DNA from: Lysinibacillus fusiformis
GTDB taxonomy: Bacteria > Bacillota > Bacilli > Bacillales_A > Planococcaceae
Assembly: GCF_003049525.1 (NCBI RefSeq)
Contig: NZ_PYWL01000008.1
Location: forward strand, 62,001 to 126,000
Direction of reading: 5' to 3'
Length of the DNA: 64,000 nt
Position numbers and translations under genes: made by a program. Below are positions 1 to 8,070 of the stretch, piece after piece. Below the pieces are notes generated by a model, which searched no databases, was not told the DNA's origin, and worked only from the letters and a program-made list of their open reading frames with translations. Every line of letters begins with the position of its first letter. Positions within the stretch are counted from its first letter, which is position 1.

Positions 1-652
1 AAGAAGTTGCGGCTGGTCCAATTAGCATGGCAACGACTAAAATGGCTCCTACGCTATCAAATGCTGCAACCGTTGTAAATGAAATCGAGGTCATAAATCC
101 ATAGTGGAGAAAGACTACGGGTATACCAATTGTTGCGGCATAGACAGGGTCAAAGGTTGCAAGCTTCATTTCCTTAAAGAATAGTAGCAAAAATACAATA
201 TTGATGACTAATACGAGTAAAAGCATCCATACAGCCTTAGGCATGGCTAGACCTAAAACCGTCCATCGATCCCATGGAACGAAAGCAATTTCTCCCATTA
301 AAACATGCTCTACATCCAAATGGACATTACTTGCAAATAATGTAATGAGCAGGACACCCGCCGCGAATAAGGATGTAAATACCACCCCTATCGCTGCATC
401 TTCTTGAATACCAGAAGAATGTAATAATTGTACGAGATAAGCAGTTAAAATACCCGCAACTGCTGCACCTATTAGCATCCAAAAGCCATTCAATGATTGG
501 GTAATGATATAGGCCATCACAATACCAAAGAGGACAGTATGGCTAATGGCATCGGCTATCATAGACATTTTACGCAAAATAAGAAAAACGCCTGCAATCC
601 CACATGTTACACCCACTAATAAGCCAGTTAATACAACCCAAAACTCTATCAT
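1..652 (-). CDS. mntD: Manganese/zinc ABC transporter permease (partial, runs off left edge)
   Basis: Last gene of the mntABCD operon and the second ABC-3 family membrane subunit of a Mn(II)/Zn(II) importer. The protein begins MIEFWVVLTG and shows the family's typical stretch near residues 30-45 (MIADAISHTVLFGIVM), which parallels the GDAAAHAALPG stretch of the neighbouring permease. It is almost entirely hydrophobic helices. The start ATG overlaps the stop of mntC in an ATGA, so the two are translationally coupled. About 217 codons are visible and the C-terminus lies outside the window. Metal preference is inferred from the operon; Zn or Fe is possible. Confidence 0.88.
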   Translation of the reverse strand, partial: MIEFWVVLTGLLVGVTCGIAGVFLILRKMSMIADAISHTVLFGIVMAYIITQSLNGFWMLIGAAVAGILTAYLVQLLHSSGIQEDAAIGVVFTSLFAAGVLLITLFASNVHLDVEHVLMGEIAFVPWDRWTVLGLAMPKAVWMLLLVLVINIVFLLLFFKEMKLATFDPVYAATIGIPVVFLHYGFMTSISFTTVAAFDSVGAILVVAMLIGPAATS

Positions 653-1521
653 CCTATATCACCCTGCTTTCGAAATTGCATTTTTCTACGATATTGATTA
701 ATTTGACCAGCAGGACTTATAAAATAGGAGATAAAGAATATACCAGCCGCCACTAGAACGATAATTGGACCAGTTGATAATCCTGTTCGAATCGCGCTAA
801 TAAAAGTACCTGTAACACCTGAAATACCTCCAATCGCTGCACTCAACAGGAGCATCGTACTCAGTTTTTTCGTCCATAATTTGGCGCTTGCAGCAGGGAT
901 AATTAATAAAGCTGACATTAATATTACACCTACAGCTTGGATACCTGTAACAATCGTCATGACAATTAATACGGTTAGCGTAGCCTTTAAAGCCTCAATC
1001 GGTAAGCCAATCCCTTTTGCATAAACAGGATCAAAGATGAGTAATTTCCATTCCTTATAAAAGAACAGACTAACTAAAATAATTACGGCTGCACTAATGA
1101 ACAGCCACATTAAATCAGCCTTTGTCATCGTTGCGGCTTTACCAAAAATAAAGTTATTAAGACCACTCTGGTTTCCAATTGGACTTCTGTTAACAACAGT
1201 TAAAAACACAACACCGATGCCAAAAAATACGGTCAGTACTAACCCAATAGCCGCATCCGCCTTCAACTTTGAAAAAGACACAATCCATTGTATACAATAC
1301 ACAGATAAAGCAGATGTAATACCCGCTCCGAGCATCAAAATTGGTAATTCCTTTTGCCCTGTAAGGAGGAATGCAAGCGCGATGCCTGGTAATGCTGCAT
1401 GTGCCGCAGCATCGCCCACTAAGCTTTGTTTTTGCAAGAAGGAGAAGGTACCTGTTATGCCTGCAGCTATACCGAGTAACATAGTGCCACTAAGTACCCA
1501 CAATAAGTTACCACTTATCAT
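649..1521 (-). CDS. mntC: Manganese/zinc ABC transporter permease
   Basis: ABC-3 family integral membrane subunit, 290 aa, which with MntD forms the membrane channel of the metal importer. The sequence is a series of 8-9 hydrophobic helices with the family motif GDAAAHAALPGIALAF near residues 36-51. The tail after the last helix is short and basic (NQYRRKMQFRKQ). A good ribosome binding site (GTAGGGAGGGATCAGG) precedes the ATG. It follows mntB by 12 bases and overlaps mntD by four bases, so the operon order A-B-C-D is as in Bacillus subtilis. Two adjacent paralogous permeases suggest a heterodimeric channel. Confidence 0.9.
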   Translation of the reverse strand: MISGNLLWVLSGTMLLGIAAGITGTFSFLQKQSLVGDAAAHAALPGIALAFLLTGQKELPILMLGAGITSALSVYCIQWIVSFSKLKADAAIGLVLTVFFGIGVVFLTVVNRSPIGNQSGLNNFIFGKAATMTKADLMWLFISAAVIILVSLFFYKEWKLLIFDPVYAKGIGLPIEALKATLTVLIVMTIVTGIQAVGVILMSALLIIPAASAKLWTKKLSTMLLLSAAIGGISGVTGTFISAIRTGLSTGPIIVLVAAGIFFISYFISPAGQINQYRRKMQFRKQGDIG

Positions 1522-1533
1522 CCTGATCCCTCC

Positions 1534-2262
1534 CTACGCATGCTGCATCATGAATAGTTTACCACCATATGTTTTTTGCAATTGTTCTGGTGTAAAAACT
1601 TCTTCTGTTGCACCTGATGCTAATATCGTTTTGTTTAATAGAATTGTATAATCAAAATATTCTTTCACCGTTTGAAGGTCGTGATGCACGACAAAAATAC
1701 TTTTTCCCTGATCCTTTAATTCTTTTAAAATATCAATGATCGTTTTTTCTGTTGCAGCATCGACCCCAGCAAAGGGTTCATCTAAGAAATAAATATCTGC
1801 ATTTTGTGCTAAAGCTCTTGCTAGGAATACACGCTGCTGCTGTCCACCCGAAAGCTGACCTATAGAACGCTCTGCAAAGTCCAGCATCCCTACACTTGCT
1901 AATGCTTGCCGAGCGACTAGTTTATCCTGTTTCGTCGGTCTTTTAAATAAACCTGTATGACCATATCTCCCCATTAACACAACATCGAGAGCATTTGTCG
2001 GGAAATCCCAATCAACGGCATTTCGCTGTGGTACATACCCAACTACTAAACTTTTTGGCTCAAAGATTTTTCCTAAAATTTCTACTTTTCCAACTTTATT
2101 TGGAAGTTGGTTTAATATAGCCTTTAAAAACGTTGATTTTCCGGCACCATTTGGCCCGATAATCGCAGCTAGATGACCTTTAGGAACCGTCACACAGGCA
2201 TTTTCCAATACTGTTTTCTTATCATAAGCTACTGAAAGATTTTCCACTGTTAATGCATCCAT
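1534..2262 (-). CDS. mntB: Manganese/zinc ABC transporter ATP-binding protein
   Basis: Cytoplasmic ATPase subunit of the metal importer, 242 aa from the chosen start. Walker A GPNGAGKST is at about residues 36-44, the signature LSGGQQQRV is mid-protein, Walker B is IYFLDEPF, and the H-loop is VVHHD. The order and spacing are those of Mn/Zn-type ABC ATPases. A GTG nine bases earlier (2271) touches the mntA stop. I prefer the ATG at 2262 because AGTAGGTGGATAAA gives it a properly spaced ribosome binding site. It lies directly between mntA and mntC in one transcript. Confidence 0.9.
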   Translation of the reverse strand: MDALTVENLSVAYDKKTVLENACVTVPKGHLAAIIGPNGAGKSTFLKAILNQLPNKVGKVEILGKIFEPKSLVVGYVPQRNAVDWDFPTNALDVVLMGRYGHTGLFKRPTKQDKLVARQALASVGMLDFAERSIGQLSGGQQQRVFLARALAQNADIYFLDEPFAGVDAATEKTIIDILKELKDQGKSIFVVHHDLQTVKEYFDYTILLNKTILASGATEEVFTPEQLQKTYGGKLFMMQHA

Positions 2263-2271
2263 TTTATCCAC

Positions 2272-3186
2272 CTACTTTAATGCATCGACAATTGTGTCGA
2301 TGTTATATTGATACATCCCTATATACGTACCTTCTGTTGTGCCTTCCGCACCCATTGCATCCGAAAATAGTTCTCCACCGATCACAATGTCATGTCCCTT
2401 TTCTTTAGCCCCTTCTATAACCGCCTTCATCGCTTTATCAGATACACTAGACTCGATAAAAATTGCCTTGATTTTATGAGCGACTAAGAAATCAACCATT
2501 TCCTGAACGTCTTTGACTCCATACTCTGAATCTGTACTTAAGCCTTGTAAGCCACGCACTTCAAAGCCTTGACTTCGACCGAAATAATTAAAAGCATCAT
2601 GGGCAGTTACTAAAATCCTTTGCGGCTCTGGAATTTCTTCGACACGTTTTTTTGCATAGCTTTGTAAATCATCTAGCTTTTTTAAGTAAGACATTTCATT
2701 CTGTTGAAAATCCTCTTTGAATTCTGGGTATTCTTCTTGGAGTTGCAAACTGATTGCTTGGACAACTCCCTTCCAAAGTTCAATATCGAACCATATATGA
2801 GGATCATGTAGCATGGCATCACTATCACTAGCAAGTAATTGCTTAGTATCTAATGTTTCCCCAACAGCTAACACGGTTTTATCTTTTGCCATTTGTTCAA
2901 AAATGTCGAGCATCTGTCCTTCTAAATGTAAACCATTGTAAAAAATAACTTCGGCCTTATCCAATTTCGATAAATCGCTTTGGGTAGCCTTGTATAAATG
3001 GGGGTCAACCCCTGGTCCCATTAATGCTGATACTTGTAAATGATCGCCACTAATTTCTTTTATAGCATCTGCAATTTGTCCTGTTGTGGCGACAACAATT
3101 CCTTTTTTTTCTCCATCTGCTTCAGTTGAACAACCGAATAACAGAAGTGAGAGTGATAGTACGAATACACCTAACCATTGTTTCAT
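2272..3186 (-). CDS. mntA: Manganese/zinc-binding lipoprotein of the ABC importer
   Basis: Extracellular metal-capture lipoprotein (cluster A-I, TroA/MntA family), 304 aa. A signal peptide ends in the lipobox LLFGC with lipidated Cys19. Candidate metal ligands include His63 in GVDPHLYKA, a His in NGLHLEGQ and another in TAHDAFNYF. The C-terminal stretch GTTEGTYIGMYQYN is typical of manganese-type members. It is the first large gene of the mnt operon, but a 51-aa membrane protein gene lies 165 bases upstream, behind the shared promoter. Manganese is favoured over zinc because an MntR-like operator overlaps the promoter region; Zn or Fe cannot be excluded. Confidence 0.88.
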   Translation of the reverse strand: MKQWLGVFVLSLSLLLFGCSTEADGEKKGIVVATTGQIADAIKEISGDHLQVSALMGPGVDPHLYKATQSDLSKLDKAEVIFYNGLHLEGQMLDIFEQMAKDKTVLAVGETLDTKQLLASDSDAMLHDPHIWFDIELWKGVVQAISLQLQEEYPEFKEDFQQNEMSYLKKLDDLQSYAKKRVEEIPEPQRILVTAHDAFNYFGRSQGFEVRGLQGLSTDSEYGVKDVQEMVDFLVAHKIKAIFIESSVSDKAMKAVIEGAKEKGHDIVIGGELFSDAMGAEGTTEGTYIGMYQYNIDTIVDALK

Positions 3187-3259
3187 TGACTTACCTCTAC
3201 TTTCATTTTATTAGTCATTGCTTGAAAAAAAGCGGTCATGCTGCACCTATAAAGGGGGT

Positions 3260-3298
3260 GGCGGACATGCCTTATTAAATCTTTCGGCTACGCCCGCC
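3260..3298 (-). repeat. GC-rich hairpin in the leader of mntA
   Basis: GGCGGAC at 3260-3266 pairs with GCCCGCC at 3292-3298 (seven pairs, one G-T), with a further GGC/GCC pair inside. It sits between the 51-aa gene and mntA. It lacks a run of T on either side, so it is not an intrinsic terminator. It is much more GC-rich than its surroundings and could be an mRNA processing site or a dispersed repeat. Confidence 0.45.
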
Positions 3299-3351
3299 TT
3301 GTCAGACTTGCATCATTACATGCATCGCTCTTTCTCATACTGCCACTTTAT

Positions 3352-3507
3352 TTATATAATTTTCCGAATAAACTGGCGCCAGCTCATCCAGAAAAGGATT
3401 AATATTATGCCTGCTCCTACAGACTCTGTAAGTTTCCAAAGAATCGTAAGAAGTAATAAAACAACCATTGGAAGAATCGTCAGCTTGAATTCACCTAACT
3501 CTTTCAT
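3352..3507 (-). CDS. Small membrane protein upstream of mntABCD (51 aa)
   Basis: A 51-aa reading frame starting MKELGEFKLTILPMVVLL and ending RQFIRKII, on the same strand as mntABCD and between its promoter and mntA. It has two predicted membrane segments (about 8-25 and 30-45) separated by a short loop with Glu, and a basic C-terminal end consistent with the positive-inside rule. The ribosome binding site is moderate (AAGAAGAG, seven bases before the ATG). The family is not recognised. Position implies co-transcription with the metal importer and control by the MntR-like operator. The function could be a transporter accessory or regulatory peptide; this is inference only. Confidence 0.6.
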   Translation of the reverse strand: MKELGEFKLTILPMVVLLLLTILWKLTESVGAGIILILFWMSWRQFIRKII

Positions 3508-3534
3508 TCACGCACTCTTCTTTCTTTAGAGATA

Positions 3535-3558
3535 TTTTGTTTCCCTTAGGAAAAATAT
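3535..3558 (-). promoter_or_regulatory. MntR-like operator
   Basis: On the minus strand the site reads ATTTTTCCTAAGGGAAAC followed by AAAAT, with the imperfect palindrome TTTCC-N4-GGAAA. It resembles the Bacillus MntR box (TTTGCCTNAGGGAAAC type). It lies immediately downstream of the -10 element, a position suited to repression by Mn-loaded MntR. The assignment is by resemblance. Confidence 0.6.
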
Positions 3559-3582
3559 ATGCTTAAAACAAAAATAATTCAA
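3554..3582 (-). promoter_or_regulatory. Sigma-A promoter of the small ORF-mntABCD operon
   Basis: Reading leftward, the -35 is TTGAAT (3582-3577) and the -10 is TATATT (3559-3554), with exactly 17 bases between. The MntR-like box begins within or just after the -10. No other good promoter lies between here and mntA, which supports joint transcription of the 51-aa gene and the transporter. Confidence 0.6.
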
Positions 3583-3645
3583 CTACTTTATGAAAATTTC
3601 TTTAAAAAATTTTTTTTCTAGAGGAAAATTTACTTTCGCCCAAAC

Positions 3646-3680
3646 AAAAAAATCTCTAATGCTATGATTAGAGATTTTTT
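3646..3680 (-). terminator. Terminator of the TetR-family gene
   Basis: Perfect 14-base arms AAAAAATCTCTAAT and ATTAGAGATTTTTT with a six-base loop, 25 bases after the regulator's stop. The A/T ends make it usable in both directions. Confidence 0.8.
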
Positions 3681-3704
3681 ATAAAATAGTGATATTAAAT
3701 ACGG

Positions 3705-4313
3705 TCAATCGTTGATTGCTAGCGGTTTTCCTATATATTCAAATGCATAAATATGCGTCCGAGTCAATTCAATGACGTCTTTTATTAAAGCTTCTTCTGA
3801 TTTTTCATAGCCGGTTGCAATCCATTGCATCATTAATCCGTAGAAGCCGTAAGAGGTATAATGTTTGAACATATCCATATTCACTGGTTGATTGTTTATG
3901 GTCTCAAAGTTAAATTGCTCTTGATAAATTTTAGTAATCGTCAAAGGCATGCGCGTATGCAATCCAGGAATCGTATCTTCAAAATTTAATAGCTCAAAAA
4001 ATGTACGATTCTGATACATGTAATGAATAATATTAAATGAAGGAGCTTTGAGCTTCGTTGTGTACACTCTTTCACCAAATAAATATGGTTCCCCCACTGC
4101 TTGTTCTAGTCCATTCAACATCTGCTCTAGCAAATTTTCTGCTAGCTCAACTTTATCCTGAAAATGCACATAAAAAGTACTACGATTATAGCCTGCTTGT
4201 TCTACAATATCCTTTACTGTAATTGCCTGAAATCCTTTTTTTTTAATTAAATCAACTAAAGTGCTATAAAAATGACGACGGGTTCTTTCCTGTCTTTGTG
4301 TCCATTTTGTCAC
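3705..4313 (-). CDS. TetR/AcrR family transcriptional regulator
   Basis: DNA-binding repressor, 202 aa from the chosen start, with an N-terminal helix-turn-helix (ITVKDIVEQAGYNRSTFYVH, about residues 31-50) followed by an all-helical ligand domain. An ATG at 4337 gives a longer frame but has no ribosome binding site. GTG at 4313 is preceded by GGGAGG eight bases away, so I choose it; this also frees the operator half-site at 4331-4336 from the coding region. It is divergent from a short-chain dehydrogenase, the usual arrangement for a local repressor that also controls itself. The ligand is unknown. Confidence 0.82.
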   Translation of the reverse strand: MTKWTQRQERTRRHFYSTLVDLIKKKGFQAITVKDIVEQAGYNRSTFYVHFQDKVELAENLLEQMLNGLEQAVGEPYLFGERVYTTKLKAPSFNIIHYMYQNRTFFELLNFEDTIPGLHTRMPLTITKIYQEQFNFETINNQPVNMDMFKHYTSYGFYGLMMQWIATGYEKSEEALIKDVIELTRTHIYAFEYIGKPLAIND

Positions 4314-4330
4314 TATTTCTTCCTCCCTTT

Positions 4331-4366
4331 TAGACATTTTATATAGATATGTCTACTAGTTAGACA
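4331..4366. promoter_or_regulatory. Probable TetR operators (three TAGACA half-sites)
   Basis: TAGACA at 4331-4336, TGTCTA at 4350-4355 and TAGACA at 4361-4366 form two overlapping inverted repeats (TGTCTA-N5-TAGACA, and TAGACAT facing ATGTCTA). They lie between the divergent regulator and dehydrogenase genes, where a TetR-type repressor would bind. Binding is inferred. Confidence 0.55.
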
Positions 4367-4473
4367 CTTGCCATAACATTAATGATTGTTTCTGTTTTAT
4401 AGAGTTTTACAATAAAAGTACACCGTGATTGACACAGTGTGCAAGAAAATTTACTTTTATGGGAGTGTCATAT

Positions 4474-5211
4474 ATGGGGAAATTACAAGATAAAGTCGCA
4501 ATTATTACAGGTGGTGCTTCAGGAATTGGTGCAGCAACTGCTGAATTATTTGTAGCAGAAGGTGCTAAAGTAGTACTTGTAGATCTTAATGAAGAAAAAG
4601 GCCAAGCATTTGCAGCCCAACTGCAGGCAGGCGGAGCAGAGGCTCTCTTTATTAAAGCGAATGTAACAGATGAAAATGAAGTGGCCGCTATTTATCAAAC
4701 AACACTAGAGACATTTGGCAAAGTCGATGTTCTATTTAATAATGCAGGAATTGGACGAGTAACGCCAACTGAGGAGTTACCTTATGCAGAATGGCGTCAA
4801 ACAGTGAATGTAGATTTAGATGGTGTATTTTTAATGGCACAGGCTGCCATTAAGGAAATGCTAAAAGCGCAAGGCGGGACAATTGTCAATACTGCCTCCA
4901 TGTATGGATGGGTTGGTTCACCAGGGTCTGCAGCCTATAATGCAGCGAAAGGTGGCGTTATCAACTTAACACGTTCACTAGCACTAGAGTTTGCTACGCG
5001 CGGCATCCGTGTCAATGCCCTTTGCCCTGGTTTTATTGATACACCGATTATTCCTGAAGAAAGCAAAGAGCCATTACGTCAAGTAACACCCATGCAACGT
5101 TTAGGTCAACCAGAGGAAATGGCAAAAGCCGTTTTATTCATGGCCTGCGATGATTCAACATTTATGACAGGCAACACATTAACGGTGGATGGTGGCTATA
5201 CTGCCCAATAA
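4474..5211 (+). CDS. SDR family NAD(P)-dependent oxidoreductase
   Basis: Classical short-chain dehydrogenase of 245 aa. Cofactor motif TGGASGIG is at 12-19, NNAG at 89-92, and the catalytic Ser142, Tyr155 and Lys159 (YNAAK) are all in place. An Asp ends the second strand (VVLVDLN), which favours NAD(H). The start at 4474 is preceded by GGGAGTG; the longer frame from 4429 lacks a site. It resembles 3-oxoacyl-ACP reductase/glucose 1-dehydrogenase types, but the substrate cannot be told. It is divergent from the TetR-family gene and probably repressed by it. Confidence 0.85.
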   Translation: MGKLQDKVAIITGGASGIGAATAELFVAEGAKVVLVDLNEEKGQAFAAQLQAGGAEALFIKANVTDENEVAAIYQTTLETFGKVDVLFNNAGIGRVTPTEELPYAEWRQTVNVDLDGVFLMAQAAIKEMLKAQGGTIVNTASMYGWVGSPGSAAYNAAKGGVINLTRSLALEFATRGIRVNALCPGFIDTPIIPEESKEPLRQVTPMQRLGQPEEMAKAVLFMACDDSTFMTGNTLTVDGGYTAQ

Positions 5212-5220
5212 ATAACACTA

Positions 5221-5260
5221 AATAATCGCTTCCCCTGTAGAGGGTAGCGATTATTTTTTT
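5221..5260 (+). terminator. Terminator of the SDR gene
   Basis: Arms AATAATCGCT and AGCGATTATT followed by a run of seven or more T, directly after the dehydrogenase stop. Confidence 0.85.
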
Positions 5261-5337
5261 ATTAAGAAAAATTTGCAGTTTTTATCCATTTCCTGCAAAC
5301 TATTAACATATCGAGCAGGAAAGGATGAAGATGACAA

Positions 5338-6366
5338 ATGAAAAAATTAATAGGTATATTATTATTTTCCATTCTTATCGTAGGCAGTGCAAGCAATGTA
5401 CAAGCTGCTGGTTTTAAAGATGTGTCAGAGGATCATTATGCCTATGAAGCTATCTTATGGGCAGAAGAATATGATATTGTGAATGGTTTTGCTGATGGTA
5501 CATTTAAACCGAATGCTACTATTACCGAACAGCAATTAGCTAAACTTTTAGCTATCTTTTACGAGCTTGAATCTCCCATCGATGAATTAAAAAAACAGAC
5601 CCCTTCTGCCATCTGGTCGGATGAATTTTATAACCAGCTTGCTAGCTATGGTGTCCCTTTAAACGGCTATTTCGATAATCGGCTACGAGCTGCTACCGTG
5701 AAGCGTGGTGTCGTGGCACAGGCTATTACTCATTTAGCCAGTGGAAAAAAAGGATTAGATTCATCTATTCAATTTTTACTTGATTACTATATTTCTTCTG
5801 GGCAAAACCCACAGTATGAAGACCGTAATTTACAAAAGTTTTATGGTGTGACCAACAATATGACACGAGCACAGGTTGTGACAATGCTGTATCGCATGGA
5901 TGAACGAAATTTTTATGAAATTTCAGGGGATGCACAAGCCATTCAAGACAATGCCAACAAATTATCGTTAAACACTCGTGCTAAAAATGCCCAAAATCAG
6001 CTCGATAAATCAATGCAACAAACTACACCTAGCAAGAGTGCTTGGGAAGGGGTTTATACGTATTATTATAAATGGGGTAAAGGAACAAATGACTTTAACC
6101 GTCGAGATGCTATCATTTCAAACGCCACAAGCAATAGCTTTTCCATTGCTTTAACTGCGAATGATGGGACAGCTACAGGGAAAGTCAACGGAACTGCCAC
6201 GATAACAAGTTCGAATAAGGCATTAATGAATAAGTCCTCTAACGGCAATCGTTGTGTCGTTGAGCTAGAGCGATTAACAAATAATGCGCTGAAAGTTACA
6301 GAAGTGGATTGCCGTGCAGAGCGTAGTGAAGGCACCAATTATTCTGGTACACTAAAACAACAATAG
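5338..6366 (+). CDS. SLH-domain surface protein
   Basis: Secreted protein of 342 aa. A signal peptide covers residues 1-23 (cleavage after VQA). A clear S-layer homology domain follows at about 25-75 (FKDVSEDHYAYEAI ... GFADGTFKPNATIT). Two more degenerate SLH-like segments lie near 88-130 and 145-190 (MTRAQVVTMLYRM). SLH domains anchor proteins to pyruvylated cell-wall polymers. The C-terminal part, after a Gln/Asn-rich linker, is Ser/Thr/Asn-rich and beta-like with a Cys pair (NRCVVE, VDCRAE); I do not recognise it. Monocistronic, with terminators on both sides. Confidence 0.8.
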   Translation: MKKLIGILLFSILIVGSASNVQAAGFKDVSEDHYAYEAILWAEEYDIVNGFADGTFKPNATITEQQLAKLLAIFYELESPIDELKKQTPSAIWSDEFYNQLASYGVPLNGYFDNRLRAATVKRGVVAQAITHLASGKKGLDSSIQFLLDYYISSGQNPQYEDRNLQKFYGVTNNMTRAQVVTMLYRMDERNFYEISGDAQAIQDNANKLSLNTRAKNAQNQLDKSMQQTTPSKSAWEGVYTYYYKWGKGTNDFNRRDAIISNATSNSFSIALTANDGTATGKVNGTATITSSNKALMNKSSNGNRCVVELERLTNNALKVTEVDCRAERSEGTNYSGTLKQQ

Positions 6367-6371
6367 TACAC

Positions 6372-6402
6372 AAAAGAGTCTGATTCGTTCAGGCTCTTTT
6401 TT
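6372..6402 (+). terminator. Terminator of the SLH gene
   Basis: AAAAGAG ... CTCTTTT stem ending in six T. It overlaps the end of the converging LysR-family gene, so it may serve both. Confidence 0.75.
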
Positions 6403-7288
6403 GAGCACCAAAAATTTTATATTGCTCCTTGGCTATGGCAATAAAATCTAGAAGGCAAGGCTGCATATGTTTATCTTTATGCCAAGCAATGTCTGTAAAG
6501 ATTGGTGCTAAGTTGATTGTCGAGTGAATTTCCTCTAATTGTCCATTTGCTAATTCCTTTTCTACGACCATTCTCGGTAAAAATGTAATACCTAAACCAG
6601 CCATCACACATTGCTTAATCGCTTCTATGCTCGCAAACTCTATCATTTGTAGAGGCAAAATATTTTCCTGCTGTAGCTGTGCTTCTAAATGATTGCGATA
6701 GGAGCACCCCGTTTCCGTTAGTAGCATGGTTTCTGTTGAAAGATGAGAAGCGACGAGAGGCTCTCTTCTAGCTTTCGAGGCACTCACAAAAATAAGCTGT
6801 TCTTCGAGTAAACGTTCTCGATGTAGCATCGCTGTTTCCTGATATGTATCTGTAATAAAGGCCACATCTAACTTACCTGATTGCAATAACTCCTTGGCAA
6901 TGTCAGTCGTATGCACAGGCTTAAATATAATTTTCACATGGGGATGCGCCTGTTGAAATTGCTGCAAAATGCTTGGAAGTCGATAAACACATTGACTTTC
7001 CTGTGCCCCTACTTTTAACACTACTTGTTCTTGTTCATTGGACATCGCCTTTTTCATTTCACGATCTAGCTCTAACATTTTTTCAGCATATTGTTGGAAA
7101 CGCTTGCCTTCCTCTGTTAAAATGATCCGCTTCCCAAGCCTCTCAAAAAGTATACCCCCTAACTCTTGTTCCAATGTTTTAATTTGCGCAGTAATACTTG
7201 ATTGAGCGTAGTCTAGGCGCTGTGCCGTTTGTGTAAAGCTTAATGTGTCTGCTGCTGTTAAAAATGTTTGAAGCTGCTTTATATCCAT
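6389..7288 (-). CDS. LysR family transcriptional regulator
   Basis: LysR-type regulator of 299 aa. The N-terminal winged helix-turn-helix is at about residues 1-60 (DIKQLQTFLTAADTLSFTQ), followed by a two-lobed co-inducer domain (VLKVGAQES ... LGITFLPRM). The ATG at 7288 has AGAGGGGTG in front; the longer frame from 7336 does not. The nearest upstream gene on the same strand is a YwqN-like flavin reductase. B. subtilis also pairs a LysR gene (ywqM) with ywqN, so this may be the equivalent, but a terminator lies between them and the effector is unknown. Confidence 0.8.
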   Translation of the reverse strand: MDIKQLQTFLTAADTLSFTQTAQRLDYAQSSITAQIKTLEQELGGILFERLGKRIILTEEGKRFQQYAEKMLELDREMKKAMSNEQEQVVLKVGAQESQCVYRLPSILQQFQQAHPHVKIIFKPVHTTDIAKELLQSGKLDVAFITDTYQETAMLHRERLLEEQLIFVSASKARREPLVASHLSTETMLLTETGCSYRNHLEAQLQQENILPLQMIEFASIEAIKQCVMAGLGITFLPRMVVEKELANGQLEEIHSTINLAPIFTDIAWHKDKHMQPCLLDFIAIAKEQYKIFGAQKRA

Positions 7289-7420
7289 TTCCGCACCCCT
7301 CTTAAACAACTTTTTCGATATATTTTTATGAATCATTCACATTTATCGATAGTAAATCCAGTTTACACTAGCTTAGCAAAAATAAATAACTTTTCAACCA
7401 AACGAGGTCCATTAAACAGA

Positions 7421-7456
7421 AAAGGATTTGGAAACTTTATCGTCCAAATCCTTTTT
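7421..7456 (-). terminator. Terminator of the flavin reductase gene
   Basis: Twelve-base arms AAAGGATTTGGA and TCCAAATCCTTT around a ten-base loop, just past the stop of the gene at 7467. Confidence 0.7.
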
Positions 7457-7466
7457 TAATCTAATG

Positions 7467-8006
7467 CTATTGCAGTTCTTTTCTAAGACATTCGGCTGCT
7501 GACATCGCTTTTAAATCTTGAACTATATCTCCTGGTTTATTTCCTTCTCCTAAAATATATCCTTCAAATGATGTCCCCATAAAGTCAAAGATGTGTTGAA
7601 ACTGCTGGATCATTGGTAGCCCTTTTATATAGGGCATATCACCACCAACTGCAATGACATACGCTTTTTTAGAAGACATATTGTCCTTGAAATTGGGGTA
7701 ATTTGAATCTCTTAAAGTTTGTGACCAACGATCAATAAAGTTTTTCATCGGCCCTGTCATGCTATACCAATAAATAGGTGTAGAAAATAGTAGAATATCA
7801 TGCGGAAGTATACGTTCAATGATGGAATTATAATCATCATTGACTGTAGAAAAACCCTCCTCTGTATGGCGTTTATCTATTATAGGTAGAATTGAATAAT
7901 CCTTTAGATAAATTTCTTCAACTTTTAAATCTTGAGTGACTAATTTTGTTAACGTTTCTGCATTGCCATTCGGACGATTTCCACCATAAATAACGGCTAT
8001 TGACAT
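7467..8006 (-). CDS. NADPH-dependent FMN reductase/flavodoxin-family oxidoreductase (YwqN-like)
   Basis: Flavodoxin-fold protein of 179 aa. The N-terminal phosphate-binding loop is IYGGNRPNGNAETL (about 6-19) and the flavin-contact stretch is STPIYWYSMTGPMKNFIDR. Length and motifs fit the NAD(P)H-dependent oxidoreductase family that includes B. subtilis YwqN and general quinone/nitro-type reductases. It likely binds FMN and reduces small electrophiles; the natural substrate is unknown. Ribosome binding site GGAAGAAGGGATC precedes the ATG. Monocistronic by its downstream terminator. Confidence 0.78.
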   Translation of the reverse strand: MSIAVIYGGNRPNGNAETLTKLVTQDLKVEEIYLKDYSILPIIDKRHTEEGFSTVNDDYNSIIERILPHDILLFSTPIYWYSMTGPMKNFIDRWSQTLRDSNYPNFKDNMSSKKAYVIAVGGDMPYIKGLPMIQQFQHIFDFMGTSFEGYILGEGNKPGDIVQDLKAMSAAECLRKELQ

Positions 8007-8070
8007 GTTGGTGATCCCTTCTTCCTTAAAGTTTTCTAGTATTATTCCCGAATAGTTATATCTTATTATG

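Noticed and set aside
3218-3529. 103-aa plus-strand reading frame upstream of mntA
   Set aside because: No ribosome binding site, and it lies opposite the better-supported 51-aa minus-strand frame and the mnt promoter region.
3541-3640. AT-rich tract as a replication origin or attachment site
   Set aside because: No DnaA boxes or direct repeats were seen; it is explained by the mnt promoter and operator.
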